From positions 111,781-175,780 of the forward strand of contig DASP01000002.1 in NCBI GenBank assembly GCA_002503825.1: DNA of 64,000 bases. The letters are read 5' to 3'. Within the stretch, counting starts at the first letter, position 1. Every line of letters starts with the position of its first letter. Of this stretch, positions 31,791-38,028 are shown one piece after another. The position numbers and the translations under genes were made by a program. The notes under the pieces were generated by a model. The model had not been told where the DNA came from and searched no databases. It saw only the letters and a program-made list of their open reading frames with translations. This stretch comes from Methanoregulaceae archaeon UBA467 (GTDB lineage Archaea; Halobacteriota; Methanomicrobia; Methanomicrobiales; Methanospirillaceae).

Positions 31791-31981
31791 TTCGGGACCT
31801 CAATGTAGACCATCGTCCTGCCATCAGGGAGGCGATCGATGTGGACCGGGGTGTCCGGGTCGTCCTCCCTCTGCAGCTCGCAGGCGTGGACCACGTCCGG
31901 CCAGTGTGCATAGATCCCGATAACCTTCCGCTTCTTGGGCGGTTCGACCTCCAGGCCGAAGGCGGTCAGGGTCAGGGTCAT
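31787..31981 (-). CDS. Unknown 64-residue protein
   Basis: Ile/Val-rich beta-like sequence (GIYAHWPDVVHACELQ, then GRTMVYIEVPK). Start ATG 31981 lies in an ATGA overlap. No family recognised. Its tight coupling supports reality. Confidence 0.55.
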   Translation of the reverse strand: MTLTLTAFGLEVEPPKKRKVIGIYAHWPDVVHACELQREDDPDTPVHIDRLPDGRTMVYIEVPK

Positions 31982-32208
31982 TTTACCCTCTTGATCGGGG
32001 TCGCGAACTCTGTCGGGAGACGGAGGTCCTCGTCAGGTCCGAGGACCGTGAGGGTCTCCTGGCCCAGGACGGCCCGGATCAGGCGGGTCCCCTCCTCCGC
32101 GTTGTAGGACTTAATCCACTTGTTCAGCCGGTCGATCTCCTTCTGGTTGTGGATCTCCATGGCCTGGACGAGAGTCCTCCCAGGGTGGAAGAGGTAGAGC
32201 TTAAACAC
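31978..32208 (-). CDS. Unknown 76-residue protein, GTG start
   Basis: GTG 32208 is preceded by GGGAGGATC, a strong ribosome-binding site, and overlaps the end of the zinc-finger gene upstream. The sequence is mixed helix (EIDRLNKWIKSYNAEEGTRLI). No motif recognised. Confidence 0.55.
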   Translation of the reverse strand: MFKLYLFHPGRTLVQAMEIHNQKEIDRLNKWIKSYNAEEGTRLIRAVLGQETLTVLGPDEDLRLPTEFATPIKRVK

Positions 32209-32374
32209 GTTGATCCTCCCAGAATTTTTGGATTGCCTTCTCGAGGCAGGGGAGGCAGAGATCCCGGATGCGGGGGTGGGATCTCTCATAGTTCTGGATG
32301 GTGTAAGGGCTCCCGCACTCCTTACAGGTCCGGATCTCCGGGGTGGTCGAGAGGTCGACGCCGATATCGACCAT
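32201..32374 (-). CDS. 57-residue four-Cys zinc protein
   Basis: CKECGSPY and CLPCLEK form a four-Cys pair. Start ATG 32374 follows directly after the previous gene's stop. Another of the provirus zinc mini-proteins. Confidence 0.6.
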   Translation of the reverse strand: MVDIGVDLSTTPEIRTCKECGSPYTIQNYERSHPRIRDLCLPCLEKAIQKFWEDQRV

Positions 32375-32647
32375 TCACCTCACCCTCGCCCATCGGGGGT
32401 TACAGAGCGACCCCTGGACCTCCCAGACCCCCTCCAGGCAGATCTTCTTCATGATGTTCGTGATCATCTGCCTGAGCCGGATATACTCCGGCCGTTTGCC
32501 GTCTCCGTGAACCTTCCTGGGGAGGGTAACCCCGAGTCTCTCCAGGATGTTGTCCCTCGAGATGATAGTCCCCTGAAAGGCATGGAGGACCTCCCGGATC
32601 CTGGTCTCGACCTCCTCGATCGTGGTGTAACCGAAGGTGACGATCAT
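32375..32647 (-). CDS. Probable small winged-helix protein
   Basis: 90 residues. Start ATG 32647 in an ATGA overlap is chosen over a longer frame. Helices EEVETRIREVLHAF, TIISRDNILERL, and a strand-turn EVQGSLCNPRWARV suggest a winged-helix fold, but no family is certain. Confidence 0.55.
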   Translation of the reverse strand: MIVTFGYTTIEEVETRIREVLHAFQGTIISRDNILERLGVTLPRKVHGDGKRPEYIRLRQMITNIMKKICLEGVWEVQGSLCNPRWARVR

Positions 32648-32988
32648 TTCTTCACCACCTGAAATCGGATACGCCAGCAGGGGGTCATTTCCCACCCGCC
32701 GATCCTAACAGAATCAAGGCGTTTTTTATTCTTCTCATAGAAGAAATCGAGGAATGCCTGTCTGCTGGAGAATCCCTCGAGGCGAGCACCTAACTCTGTG
32801 ATGGCCCCGACGGGTTCGTGTTCGACCTCGAGGATGAGGAGGTTCGCGATGGTTGCGTTCTTCTTGAACCGGTTTGTTGTCGCCTGGTGGGTGCTGCCCA
32901 CGTTCCAGCGTTTCTCTCCGAGGCGTCTGGTCTCGATCTTGTTACCCTGGAGGATCGGGTCGACAAAAATCCTGTCGAATAGGATCAT
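32644..32988 (-). CDS. ASCH-domain protein
   Basis: 114 residues. ILQGNKIETRRL, WNVGSTHQATTNRF, and the EGFSSRQAFLDFF helix follow the ASCH (PUA-like) pattern, a small RNA-binding fold used in transcription or RNA modification regulation. Early-gene neighbours suggest a role in shifting host gene expression; this is inferred. Confidence 0.7.
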   Translation of the reverse strand: MILFDRIFVDPILQGNKIETRRLGEKRWNVGSTHQATTNRFKKNATIANLLILEVEHEPVGAITELGARLEGFSSRQAFLDFFYEKNKKRLDSVRIGGWEMTPCWRIRFQVVKK

Positions 32989-33341
32989 TCTGTCCCTCCC
33001 TTCGAGGTGACTCTGAACTCGATGTCCCGGTACCGGTAGAGGAGTAGTTTCCGGGTCCTGGCGAACTCCTTGGTCTTGTATCCTTTCACGTCCTCGTAGA
33101 TCACACGGCCATCTGGATACGTGATCTTGAAGTCCGCCTTATATTTGATCGGCTTCTCCGTTTTTCCCTTGTAGACAAAGGCCTCCTGGAGGAGAAATTC
33201 CGGCTGGAGCTCGATCTCCTTGACATGGCCCGCCCTCTGCAGGAGGAGGAGCTGCTGATACCTGGTCGCCTCGATCTTCGATGCGAACCTGATCCCGTTC
33301 ACGGTCGTCGGGATTGCCCGGTATTTGTGTTCCCGGCTCAT
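32985..33341 (-). CDS. DUF1064 nuclease-like protein
   Basis: 118 residues. KYRAIPTTVNGIRFASKIEATRY, then LELQPEFLL-type ELQPEFLLQEAF, YKADFKITYPDGRVIYEDVKGYKT: the E-x-D-x-K arrangement (Asp in ADF, Glu-Asp-Val-Lys) of the PD-(D/E)XK fold of DUF1064. These phage proteins are linked to recombination or replication, possibly junction cleavage. Start ATG 33341 overlaps the upstream stop. Confidence 0.75.
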   Translation of the reverse strand: MSREHKYRAIPTTVNGIRFASKIEATRYQQLLLLQRAGHVKEIELQPEFLLQEAFVYKGKTEKPIKYKADFKITYPDGRVIYEDVKGYKTKEFARTRKLLLYRYRDIEFRVTSKGGTE

Positions 33342-33520
33342 TGAAACACTCCAGTCTCGATGATGGAGATCTCAGACTCCATGATGTATACTCGGTCCCA
33401 GAGCTCGTCGATCTGTTGCCTGGTGTTTGCACATCTCTCCTCGAGTTTCCGCTTTCGTATCCGGGGGTCCTTGGTATCGGCCAGAGTGGGACCTTGGTAA
33501 GCCGCCTCGTTTTTGATCAT
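33338..33520 (-). CDS. 60-residue coiled-coil protein
   Basis: A single predicted coiled coil (RKRKLEERCANTRQQIDELW, then MESEISIIE). ATGA overlap at both ends supports reality. Role unknown. Confidence 0.55.
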   Translation of the reverse strand: MIKNEAAYQGPTLADTKDPRIRKRKLEERCANTRQQIDELWDRVYIMESEISIIETGVFQ

Positions 33521-33975
33521 GCTGACCCCCTCTGCCGGACCTTGGTGTGGACCCTGGAATCAAAGATCTCCATCCCTGGGAGACTGGGGGACCCTGCAGG
33601 GAGGACCATCTTGTGGACCTCGTCCCCTGCATCCCATACCTTGAATGCAGAGGCGAGGAGGTCCTTCCGTTCCTGGGCGACCTGGACTCTCTTCTGATCG
33701 AGGTCCTTTGCCTTCTCGTCGAGGATAGTTCTCCGGTGAAGGACCAGTTCCAGTTCCTGCAGGTGGTGATTTTTCACCTTTCGATAGGCCGCGACCATCT
33801 CGGGAGTGACTCTGTAATCCGCGATGTTCGTGAGACGGTCCTCGATCAGGACTTCCAGGCCTGCGTTCGCGGCTTCGGTATACTGGATCCCGAGGGCATC
33901 TGCCAGGTCCTTATATGCCTGTTCTATCCTGACAGGGGTCGTGACAGGGGAGATCCACTTCTTCACGTTAACCAT
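33517..33975 (-). CDS. Unknown early protein, helical
   Basis: 152 residues from ATG 33975, preceded by GGGGATGGTG; an upstream TTG and another ATG at 33984 also exist. N-terminal half (VKKWISPVTTPVRIEQAYKDLADALGIQY) could be a DNA-binding helix bundle; the C-terminal half is a coiled coil (LHRRTILDEKAKDLDQKRVQVAQ). First gene after the 34,039-34,244 control region. Confidence 0.55.
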   Translation of the reverse strand: MVNVKKWISPVTTPVRIEQAYKDLADALGIQYTEAANAGLEVLIEDRLTNIADYRVTPEMVAAYRKVKNHHLQELELVLHRRTILDEKAKDLDQKRVQVAQERKDLLASAFKVWDAGDEVHKMVLPAGSPSLPGMEIFDSRVHTKVRQRGSA

Positions 33976-34038
33976 GAACACCATCCCCTTTATTTCCCAT
34001 GGAACGTCTTTTTTCAAAATTTAAGTCCAGGGCGTGGC

Positions 34039-34244
34039 GAACTATGCATGTATATATATATATATATACATAGTTGGTCAGTACGTACTCTCTCTCTCTT
34101 ATCCACTCTCCAGTAGAAATAATGGGGGCTAGGTTGGAACCATGTATATAGTTCCGTAACTGTCTGAAAAAGGAAATCATAGTATCGTTAATCTGCTTAA
34201 AGGAGGCAGAAATAACGACTCGGAATGAACTATATACATAGTTC
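34039..34244 (-). promoter_or_regulatory. Control region with three GAAC...GTTC dyads and TA tract
   Basis: About 220 bases without genes. Site 1 (34039-34075) has AACTATG and CATAGTT flanking an alternating TA tract; site 2 (34136-34155) is GGAAC-N10-GTTCC; site 3 (34227-34244) is GAACTAT-ATAC-ATAGTTC. Sites 2 and 3 have almost the same 10-base spacer in opposite orientation. Site 3 overlaps the stop of the winged-helix gene. Most likely operators for the operon starting at 33975, with the TA tract as or near its promoter; origin function is an alternative. Confidence 0.6.
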
Positions 34245-34539
34245 AAAACAGTCCCCTCCTACAGCGGTATTGGTTGATCGGCCTGCCATACACACCTGGG
34301 ACCTGCCCACATTTCTCAATAATTCCCTTCAGGGCGAGGTTCGTAAGGGCCCTTCTGATCGATGTTATAGGGACATTCTTCTCAAAATGTGCCATCAACT
34401 CCTCGGCTGTGGTGACTGCCAGGGGGGTCTGTCTCAAAATAGAGAGGACGACCTCCTCCTGGTTTGCCGCAGCTCGCTCGTAGTCGCTGAGCTGGGCCTG
34501 GGTGAGGTCCTGGGTCTGGTGATAGGACACAGGGTTCAA
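34243..34539 (-). CDS. Winged-helix DNA-binding protein
   Basis: 98 residues. Helices QEEVVLSILRQTPLAV, TAEELMAHFEKNV, and the recognition helix ITSIRRALTNLALKGIIEK followed by a wing (YGRPINQYRC) give a clear winged helix. It is a candidate regulator that binds the dyads just downstream. Start in ATGA overlap with upstream gene. Confidence 0.7.
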   Translation of the reverse strand: MNPVSYHQTQDLTQAQLSDYERAAANQEEVVLSILRQTPLAVTTAEELMAHFEKNVPITSIRRALTNLALKGIIEKCGQVPGVYGRPINQYRCRRGLF

Positions 34540-34868
34540 GACGGGGCCTCCGAGGAGATCTTTGTCTGGCCCGGGTCCGACTTCGCCTTTTTCGCCCTCT
34601 CTTCCTTCTCTACCGGGTCCATCCCTGCCAGGAGGAACGCCCCCGGAGAGTTACCAGGGTAATTGTAGGGTTTAAGAGTGAGGACCCGACCCCCAGCAGG
34701 CCCCTCTGTAGTCCCTATCTCATATTCGTCCGGGGCGTAACTTTTAATGAGGGTGGTGAGTTCCTTCAGAAGGTCCCGGGAGACGATCATGATTGGGACA
34801 AATTGATCACCGGGTTCGATCATCCCGAGGCCGATAGTGCCTCCAGGGTTCTGGATGATGACCTTCAT
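34536..34868 (-). CDS. Unknown 110-residue early protein
   Basis: N-terminal beta part (MKVIIQNPGGTIGLGMIEPGDQFVP), helix LLKELTTLIKSYAPDEY and a charged Lys/Ser/Glu-rich C-terminal tail. Could be a small scaffold or single-strand binding-like protein; no family recognised. Confidence 0.55.
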   Translation of the reverse strand: MKVIIQNPGGTIGLGMIEPGDQFVPIMIVSRDLLKELTTLIKSYAPDEYEIGTTEGPAGGRVLTLKPYNYPGNSPGAFLLAGMDPVEKEERAKKAKSDPGQTKISSEAPS

Positions 34869-34872
34869 AGTT

Positions 34873-35436
34873 TCAGGCCTCCATCGCCGGGGACTTCCCC
34901 TCGTCCTTCAGGAGGTCCTTCCCGTTCGTCGGTGCGACCGTCTGGGGGGCTTCCCCGCTTGCCATGAGTTCACGGCCCAGGACGAGCATCCGATACGCGG
35001 CCCGGACCAGGCGACCTGCCTCCTCCTCGTCTCCGGCATTGAACCGGACCTTCAGGACCCCACCCTTCCCAGGGGTGCCGATCTCGATTGAGTCCTGGTA
35101 TTCAGGGTCCTTGATGTGGTAGTGCCGGACCTCAACGACTGCAGGGGTCCCGAGGATCGGAGCGTCACCTGGCAGGACTGATGGAGCTGCTGCCGGGGAC
35201 CCGGCCGGAGGTGCGATCGGTTCTGACTTTGGCTTCTCCTTCTTTGGGAGCTCGACCTTCTTCCCGGTCGGGGTCATTTTGGTGATCATCCCGTCCGTGA
35301 TATCGAAGGTGTATTCAGTCCCGAGGCCTGCCGACTTGGCGTCCCTCTCGTGGTCACCGGTGATCTTATACACTTGATTACCTACCTTCGCATACCCGGC
35401 CGCGATGGAGGAGATGTATCCGATGACCCCGGTCAC
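34873..35436 (-). CDS. Unknown 187-residue early protein
   Basis: GTG 35436 is preceded by GGGGTGG and overlaps the stop of the 40-residue gene (GTGA); GTG 35445 is an alternative. The N-terminal region (VIGYISSIAAGYAKVGNQVYKI) is beta-like; the middle is Pro/Lys/Ala rich; the C-terminal helix is EEEAGRLVRAAYRMLVLGREL. No recognised family. Confidence 0.55.
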   Translation of the reverse strand: MTGVIGYISSIAAGYAKVGNQVYKITGDHERDAKSAGLGTEYTFDITDGMITKMTPTGKKVELPKKEKPKSEPIAPPAGSPAAAPSVLPGDAPILGTPAVVEVRHYHIKDPEYQDSIEIGTPGKGGVLKVRFNAGDEEEAGRLVRAAYRMLVLGRELMASGEAPQTVAPTNGKDLLKDEGKSPAMEA

Positions 35437-35555
35437 TGGTTCCACCCCAGGGGGACAAAAATATTCATACTCAACGTCGATACTTCTGTGACGGTCCCGC
35501 TTCCACTGATTGAACCCTGGGGGAGTGGTCCGTCGAATAGACTCTTTTTAACCAT
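35433..35555 (-). CDS. 40-residue micro-protein
   Basis: ATG 35555 overlaps the 48-residue gene and its stop overlaps the next start. The sequence includes PLPQGSISGSGT, encoded by the 35-base repeat. Translational coupling at both ends is the support. Confidence 0.45.
   Translation of the reverse strand: MVKKSLFDGPLPQGSISGSGTVTEVSTLSMNIFVPLGWNQ
35494..35528. repeat. 35-base dispersed repeat, copy 2
   Basis: Matches 14490-14524 with one mismatch, but read in another frame. Confidence 0.8.
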
Positions 35556-35694
35556 TTATTTCACCTGTTTTTGCGTTGTTCTTCTGCCAATACCCTTTTT
35601 CGATCATTACAGATCCGACATAGTCACATCGGAAATGTGCATTCACTATACGGAGGTCCTCCTCCGATACCTGGCGAGGGGTCTCGTTTGTCAT
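35548..35694 (-). CDS. 48-residue micro-protein
   Basis: ATG 35694 overlaps the 57-residue gene by 4 bases; stop overlaps the 40-residue gene start. Sequence MTNETPRQVSEEDLRIVN... is a mixed short helix, one Cys. No family. Confidence 0.5.
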   Translation of the reverse strand: MTNETPRQVSEEDLRIVNAHFRCDYVGSVMIEKGYWQKNNAKTGEING

Positions 35695-35864
35695 CCAATC
35701 GGGACCCCCTCTGCCTGGGCAAGCCTGACGACTGCCGCGATAACCACGTCAGTATTTGTATGATACTGCGGGTTTGCCTTACGAATCCGGGCGATAATGT
35801 CGAACTGTTTGTCAGACATCATGACCGGGACCCGGTGGGTCTTCTGTGTGCCTGTTATGGGCAT
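35691..35864 (-). CDS. 57-residue ribbon-helix-helix-like protein
   Basis: MPITGTQKTHRVPVMMSDKQ then FDIIARIRKANPQY, TNTDVVIAAVVRLAQAEG resembles a ribbon-helix-helix: strand (HRVPVMMS), helix and second helix. First gene of the early leftward operon; ATG 35864 fits a leaderless promoter (35888-35898). Possible repressor or cro-like partner to the divergent regulator. Confidence 0.6.
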   Translation of the reverse strand: MPITGTQKTHRVPVMMSDKQFDIIARIRKANPQYHTNTDVVIAAVVRLAQAEGVPIG

Positions 35865-35887
35865 AATGTATCACTATGAGGATACCA

Positions 35888-35898
35888 GATAATAAATG
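35888..35898 (-). promoter_or_regulatory. Promoter of early leftward operon
   Basis: Leftward CATTTATTATC, centred about 29 bases before ATG 35864. The TTTATTATC half resembles the downstream half of the virion-operon element (as before terS), but the AATTCC half is missing. Confidence 0.5.
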
Positions 35899-35937
35899 TA
35901 TGGCTATCGTGATTGGTAGGTGCGAGTGATGGCGAGG

Positions 35938-35945
35938 TTTAAATA
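35938..35945 (+). promoter_or_regulatory. TATA box of ribbon-helix-helix regulator
   Basis: TTTAAATA, 27-34 bases before ATG 35972. The divergent leftward promoter lies 40 bases away, so both directions may be controlled together. Confidence 0.6.
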
Positions 35946-35971
35946 CTAATAAAAAGATGGTATTGGCTACT

Positions 35972-36250
35972 ATGACCCCAGCCCCCCGATCAGGGTCAAC
36001 TGAAAAAGTTCAATTCAGGTTGCCAGCGCATCTGATTGAGAGAATGGACGCTATAATCTCCCAACCTGGAACCGAATATAATACCAGATCTGAATATCTC
36101 CGGCATCTGGTTGAAGCCGACCTTGCAGGGAGAGATCTCCTGGAGAATCTTGATGCGACTGTCGCGAGCCGGATCGAGGAGGGGCGATACGACGATGCAC
36201 TATCAACCAGGATCTCAAAAATTTTGGCGAATCAGTTGCTGAAAAAATAA
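35972..36250 (+). CDS. Ribbon-helix-helix (CopG-like) regulator
   Basis: 92 residues from ATG 35972; ATG 35957 is an in-frame alternative, but the TATA box spacing favours 35972. The strand EKVQFRLPAHLIERMDAIIS and second helix NTRSEYLRHLVEADLAG form a typical RHH domain of about 50 residues; the remainder is helical. It is the only supported rightward gene near the integrase other than the small 36332 frame and is the likely lysogeny-control regulator, acting on the divergent early promoter. Confidence 0.75.
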   Translation: MTPAPRSGSTEKVQFRLPAHLIERMDAIISQPGTEYNTRSEYLRHLVEADLAGRDLLENLDATVASRIEEGRYDDALSTRISKILANQLLKK

Positions 36251-36331
36251 TTCCTGGTTTATTTTCACGGCTCTATTGTATTAATTTAAATACAGGCTTG
36301 AGCCACCACTCTGTTCTAAAATGGAGGGGCA

Positions 36332-36499
36332 ATGACTTTTATTGACCATAAAATAATTAGCCATATTGAAAACTCTGAAAAAATTGGGGGAATAATTACG
36401 ACTTGTTTTGCATCCTGTGATACGCCTCTGGGACCACATCCCAGTGCTGGATCACATCCTGGATCAATTGTTCCCGGTGATCCCGGGCATCATCAGTAA
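36332..36499 (+). CDS. Candidate 55-residue protein antisense to integrase 3' end
   Basis: TTTAAATA (36284-36291) and GGAGGGG three bases before ATG 36332 give a promoter and a ribosome-binding site in the right places. The product (MTFIDHKIISHIENSEKIGG...) overlaps the integrase 3' end by 104 bases. Homology is not recognisable; it might be a small protein, a remnant or a noncoding transcript. Confidence 0.35.
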   Translation: MTFIDHKIISHIENSEKIGGIITTCFASCDTPLGPHPSAGSHPGSIVPGDPGHHQ

Positions 36500-37592
36500 G
36501 GGGTTGCATACACTTTCCGCACCATTCCGACCCGGGTGCGCTTACGAAACCGCATTCCGGGCAGACCCTGGGGCGGAGAGGTGACTCTTTTTTCTTTGCA
36601 GGCGGCATTACCCCTGCTTTTTGGTCCAGCTCCTCGTCGATATCCTGTTCCGAGAGCATACAGTAGGACCGGAAGACCTTCGTGTCCAGGTTACCCCAGA
36701 CCATCTTTTTTATGACACTTTCTGAATACCCCTGGTTCCGCATATGAGTTACCCGCGATTTTCTGAAGAGGTGGGCGTGGACCCGCTTCGTGATACCTGC
36801 CTTCAACGCTGTTTTCTTGATGATCTTGATCATCGCCGCATACTCGATCCCCTCATTACGATACCGGTCGGTGAATATCGGCCGGTCTGATGACGTATCT
36901 TTACATTCCCTTGACCAGAGCGCAATAATCTCACGGTAGGCAACGATCCTGGAGTGCCGGAGTTTCCTGGTCTTCTCGTCGTAGATAGTCACTCCGATTC
37001 CGGTCGCATCAGGCGTCAGGTCCCCCCACCTGGCACGGCCGACCTCTCCGACCCTTGCCCCCGTCTCGTAGATGAATGCAATGAGGGCCTTATCCCGGGC
37101 GGTGGGGGCGACGTCGACCATCCTGGTGATCTCATCCTCCGTGAGGATCTCCTCTGGTGACGTCGTCTCATAGTCGCGGGCAGGAACCTTGATCTTCAGG
37201 ACCTTGGTCACATCGAGGGAGGACTTTCCAGCCTCGATCTGCCAGACCAGATATGCCCGGAGTGCCTTGACATAGTCGTGCTTGGTGTTCGCCTTGAAAG
37301 GAGTCCCCTTCAGAGACGTCCCGTTCTTCATTGCCGATATCGCGGCATGGATATCCTTGATCGTCGCCTCGTGGTAGGGGACCTTCAGGAACCTCCGCCA
37401 GTGGATCAGGTCCGAGGTCGTCTTGATGACCCGGTGGATCTTGACGTGCCTGGTCGCCTGATACTCATCGACATACTCCCGGAGGTCTGCCTCCTCCTGG
37501 GGAGATATCAGGCCTTTCTCGAGGCCCCGAGAATAGAGACGAGAAACCCTCTCGTCGGTGAGATACGGGTAAAATGTGGGGGAGGTTCTCAT
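36396..37592 (-). CDS. int: Tyrosine integrase with C-terminal zinc ribbon
   Basis: 398 residues. N-terminal SAM-like core-binding region (about 60-130); catalytic domain with Arg in GARVGEVGRARW, HLFRKSRVTH (His and second Arg), and Tyr in FRSYCMLS. The four-Cys tail (CPECG, CGKC, about 350-375) is unusual for bacterial enzymes but is seen in archaeal integrases. Its start lies 61 bases from the tRNA-Ser 3' end, so it is likely the integrase that put the provirus there. All catalytic motifs are intact. Confidence 0.9.
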   Translation of the reverse strand: MRTSPTFYPYLTDERVSRLYSRGLEKGLISPQEEADLREYVDEYQATRHVKIHRVIKTTSDLIHWRRFLKVPYHEATIKDIHAAISAMKNGTSLKGTPFKANTKHDYVKALRAYLVWQIEAGKSSLDVTKVLKIKVPARDYETTSPEEILTEDEITRMVDVAPTARDKALIAFIYETGARVGEVGRARWGDLTPDATGIGVTIYDEKTRKLRHSRIVAYREIIALWSRECKDTSSDRPIFTDRYRNEGIEYAAMIKIIKKTALKAGITKRVHAHLFRKSRVTHMRNQGYSESVIKKMVWGNLDTKVFRSYCMLSEQDIDEELDQKAGVMPPAKKKESPLRPRVCPECGFVSAPGSEWCGKCMQPLTDDARDHREQLIQDVIQHWDVVPEAYHRMQNKS

Positions 37593-37602
37593 ACCCAGTC
37601 TT

Positions 37603-37623
37603 TTTATCCGCCTGGGGGATAAA
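37603..37623. promoter_or_regulatory. Dyad TTTATCC-N7-GGATAAA before int
   Basis: A perfect inverted repeat lies 11 bases upstream of the integrase start. It may be an operator or Int/accessory factor site. A further CTCGGCGT/ACGCCGAG dyad links 37628-37635 to the tRNA 3' end at 37652-37659. Confidence 0.5.
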
Positions 37624-37652
37624 GGTTCTCGGCGTTGAACTCTCCGGCCGGA

Positions 37653-37737
37653 CGCCGAGGGGGAGATTTGAACTCCCGAGGCGCAGGGCGCCAGTAGCTT
37701 TCGAGGCTACCGCCTTCCCGGACTAGACTACCTCGGC
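37653..37737 (-). tRNA. tRNA-Ser(CGA); integration site
   Basis: 85 bases with acceptor stem GCCGAGG/CCTCGGC, anticodon stem GTAGC/GCTAC with loop CTCGAAA (anticodon CGA), a long variable arm as in class II serine tRNAs, and T-loop GTTCAAATC. The discriminator is G; CCA is not encoded. The provirus abuts the 3' end and has restored it, as usual for tRNA-targeting integrases. The attachment core must be within the 3' part, but its exact extent needs the other provirus end. Confidence 0.9.
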
Positions 37738-37782
37738 ACAGGGATCAGATATTTTTCTTTTCGGTTCGTATAATGCTATCGG

Positions 37783-37992
37783 ATGATATGCCGATGCCGT
37801 TTACGTATGGTCCCTGACGGGGATGAATACGAATACACAGGAGAGACCGGTGACACGTACGAAGATGCACTCCTCTCATTTCACATAAACCCTGACACCG
37901 TCCTGATACTGTTTCAGGGAACGAGTCTCCCGCAGGATAAATGTATAGAAGAAGATGTGGTGGAGATTGTCACCACCTGTTCACGCGGCTGA
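37783..37992 (+). CDS. ThiS/MoaD-like (SAMP-like) protein
   Basis: 69 residues. Later half (INPDTVLILFQGTSLPQDKCIEEDVVEIV) follows the beta-grasp pattern of ThiS/MoaD. It ends SRG rather than GG, and carries four Cys. Possible small archaeal modifier or sulphur carrier, but the incomplete C-terminus makes this uncertain. It is next to the tRNA gene and not in an evident operon. Confidence 0.55.
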   Translation: MICRCRLRMVPDGDEYEYTGETGDTYEDALLSFHINPDTVLILFQGTSLPQDKCIEEDVVEIVTTCSRG

Positions 37993-38028
37993 TCGTTCAG
38001 GACACGTGAACTCTTTTTTCACCCGGGC

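Larger units (their letters stand above)
1..37652. mobile_element. Integrated head-tailed provirus (right-hand part; left end outside window)
   Basis: A nearly unbroken leftward array of virus genes: integrase, terminase, portal, prohead protease, HK97-type capsid, connectors, tail tube, tail chaperone and adhesins. It stops exactly at the 3' end of a tRNA-Ser gene, the usual integration site of archaeal tyrosine integrases. Its base composition is more G+C rich than the host genes that follow, and its genes often overlap by 4 bases. The tape-measure-like gene is cut by the window edge, so baseplate, lysis and left attachment sequences must lie further left. All core virion genes seen are open, so the provirus could be intact; the partial inverted gpF copy is the one clear sign of rearrangement. 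Confidence 0.95.

Noticed and set aside
34050..34068. TA tract as simple microsatellite
   Set aside because: It is flanked by matching half-sites that also occur in two other dyads, so it appears to be part of a control element.
33968..34246. A 92-residue leftward ORF across the TA tract
   Set aside because: It consists largely of translated TA repeats and dyads (YVYIYIYT) and overlaps operators; no protein-like composition.
1..37652. Many long rightward ORFs across the provirus (for example 18963-19649, 12802-13722)
   Set aside because: They are antisense shadows of GC-rich leftward genes with clear virus homology and have Arg/Pro/Gly-rich unlikely sequences.
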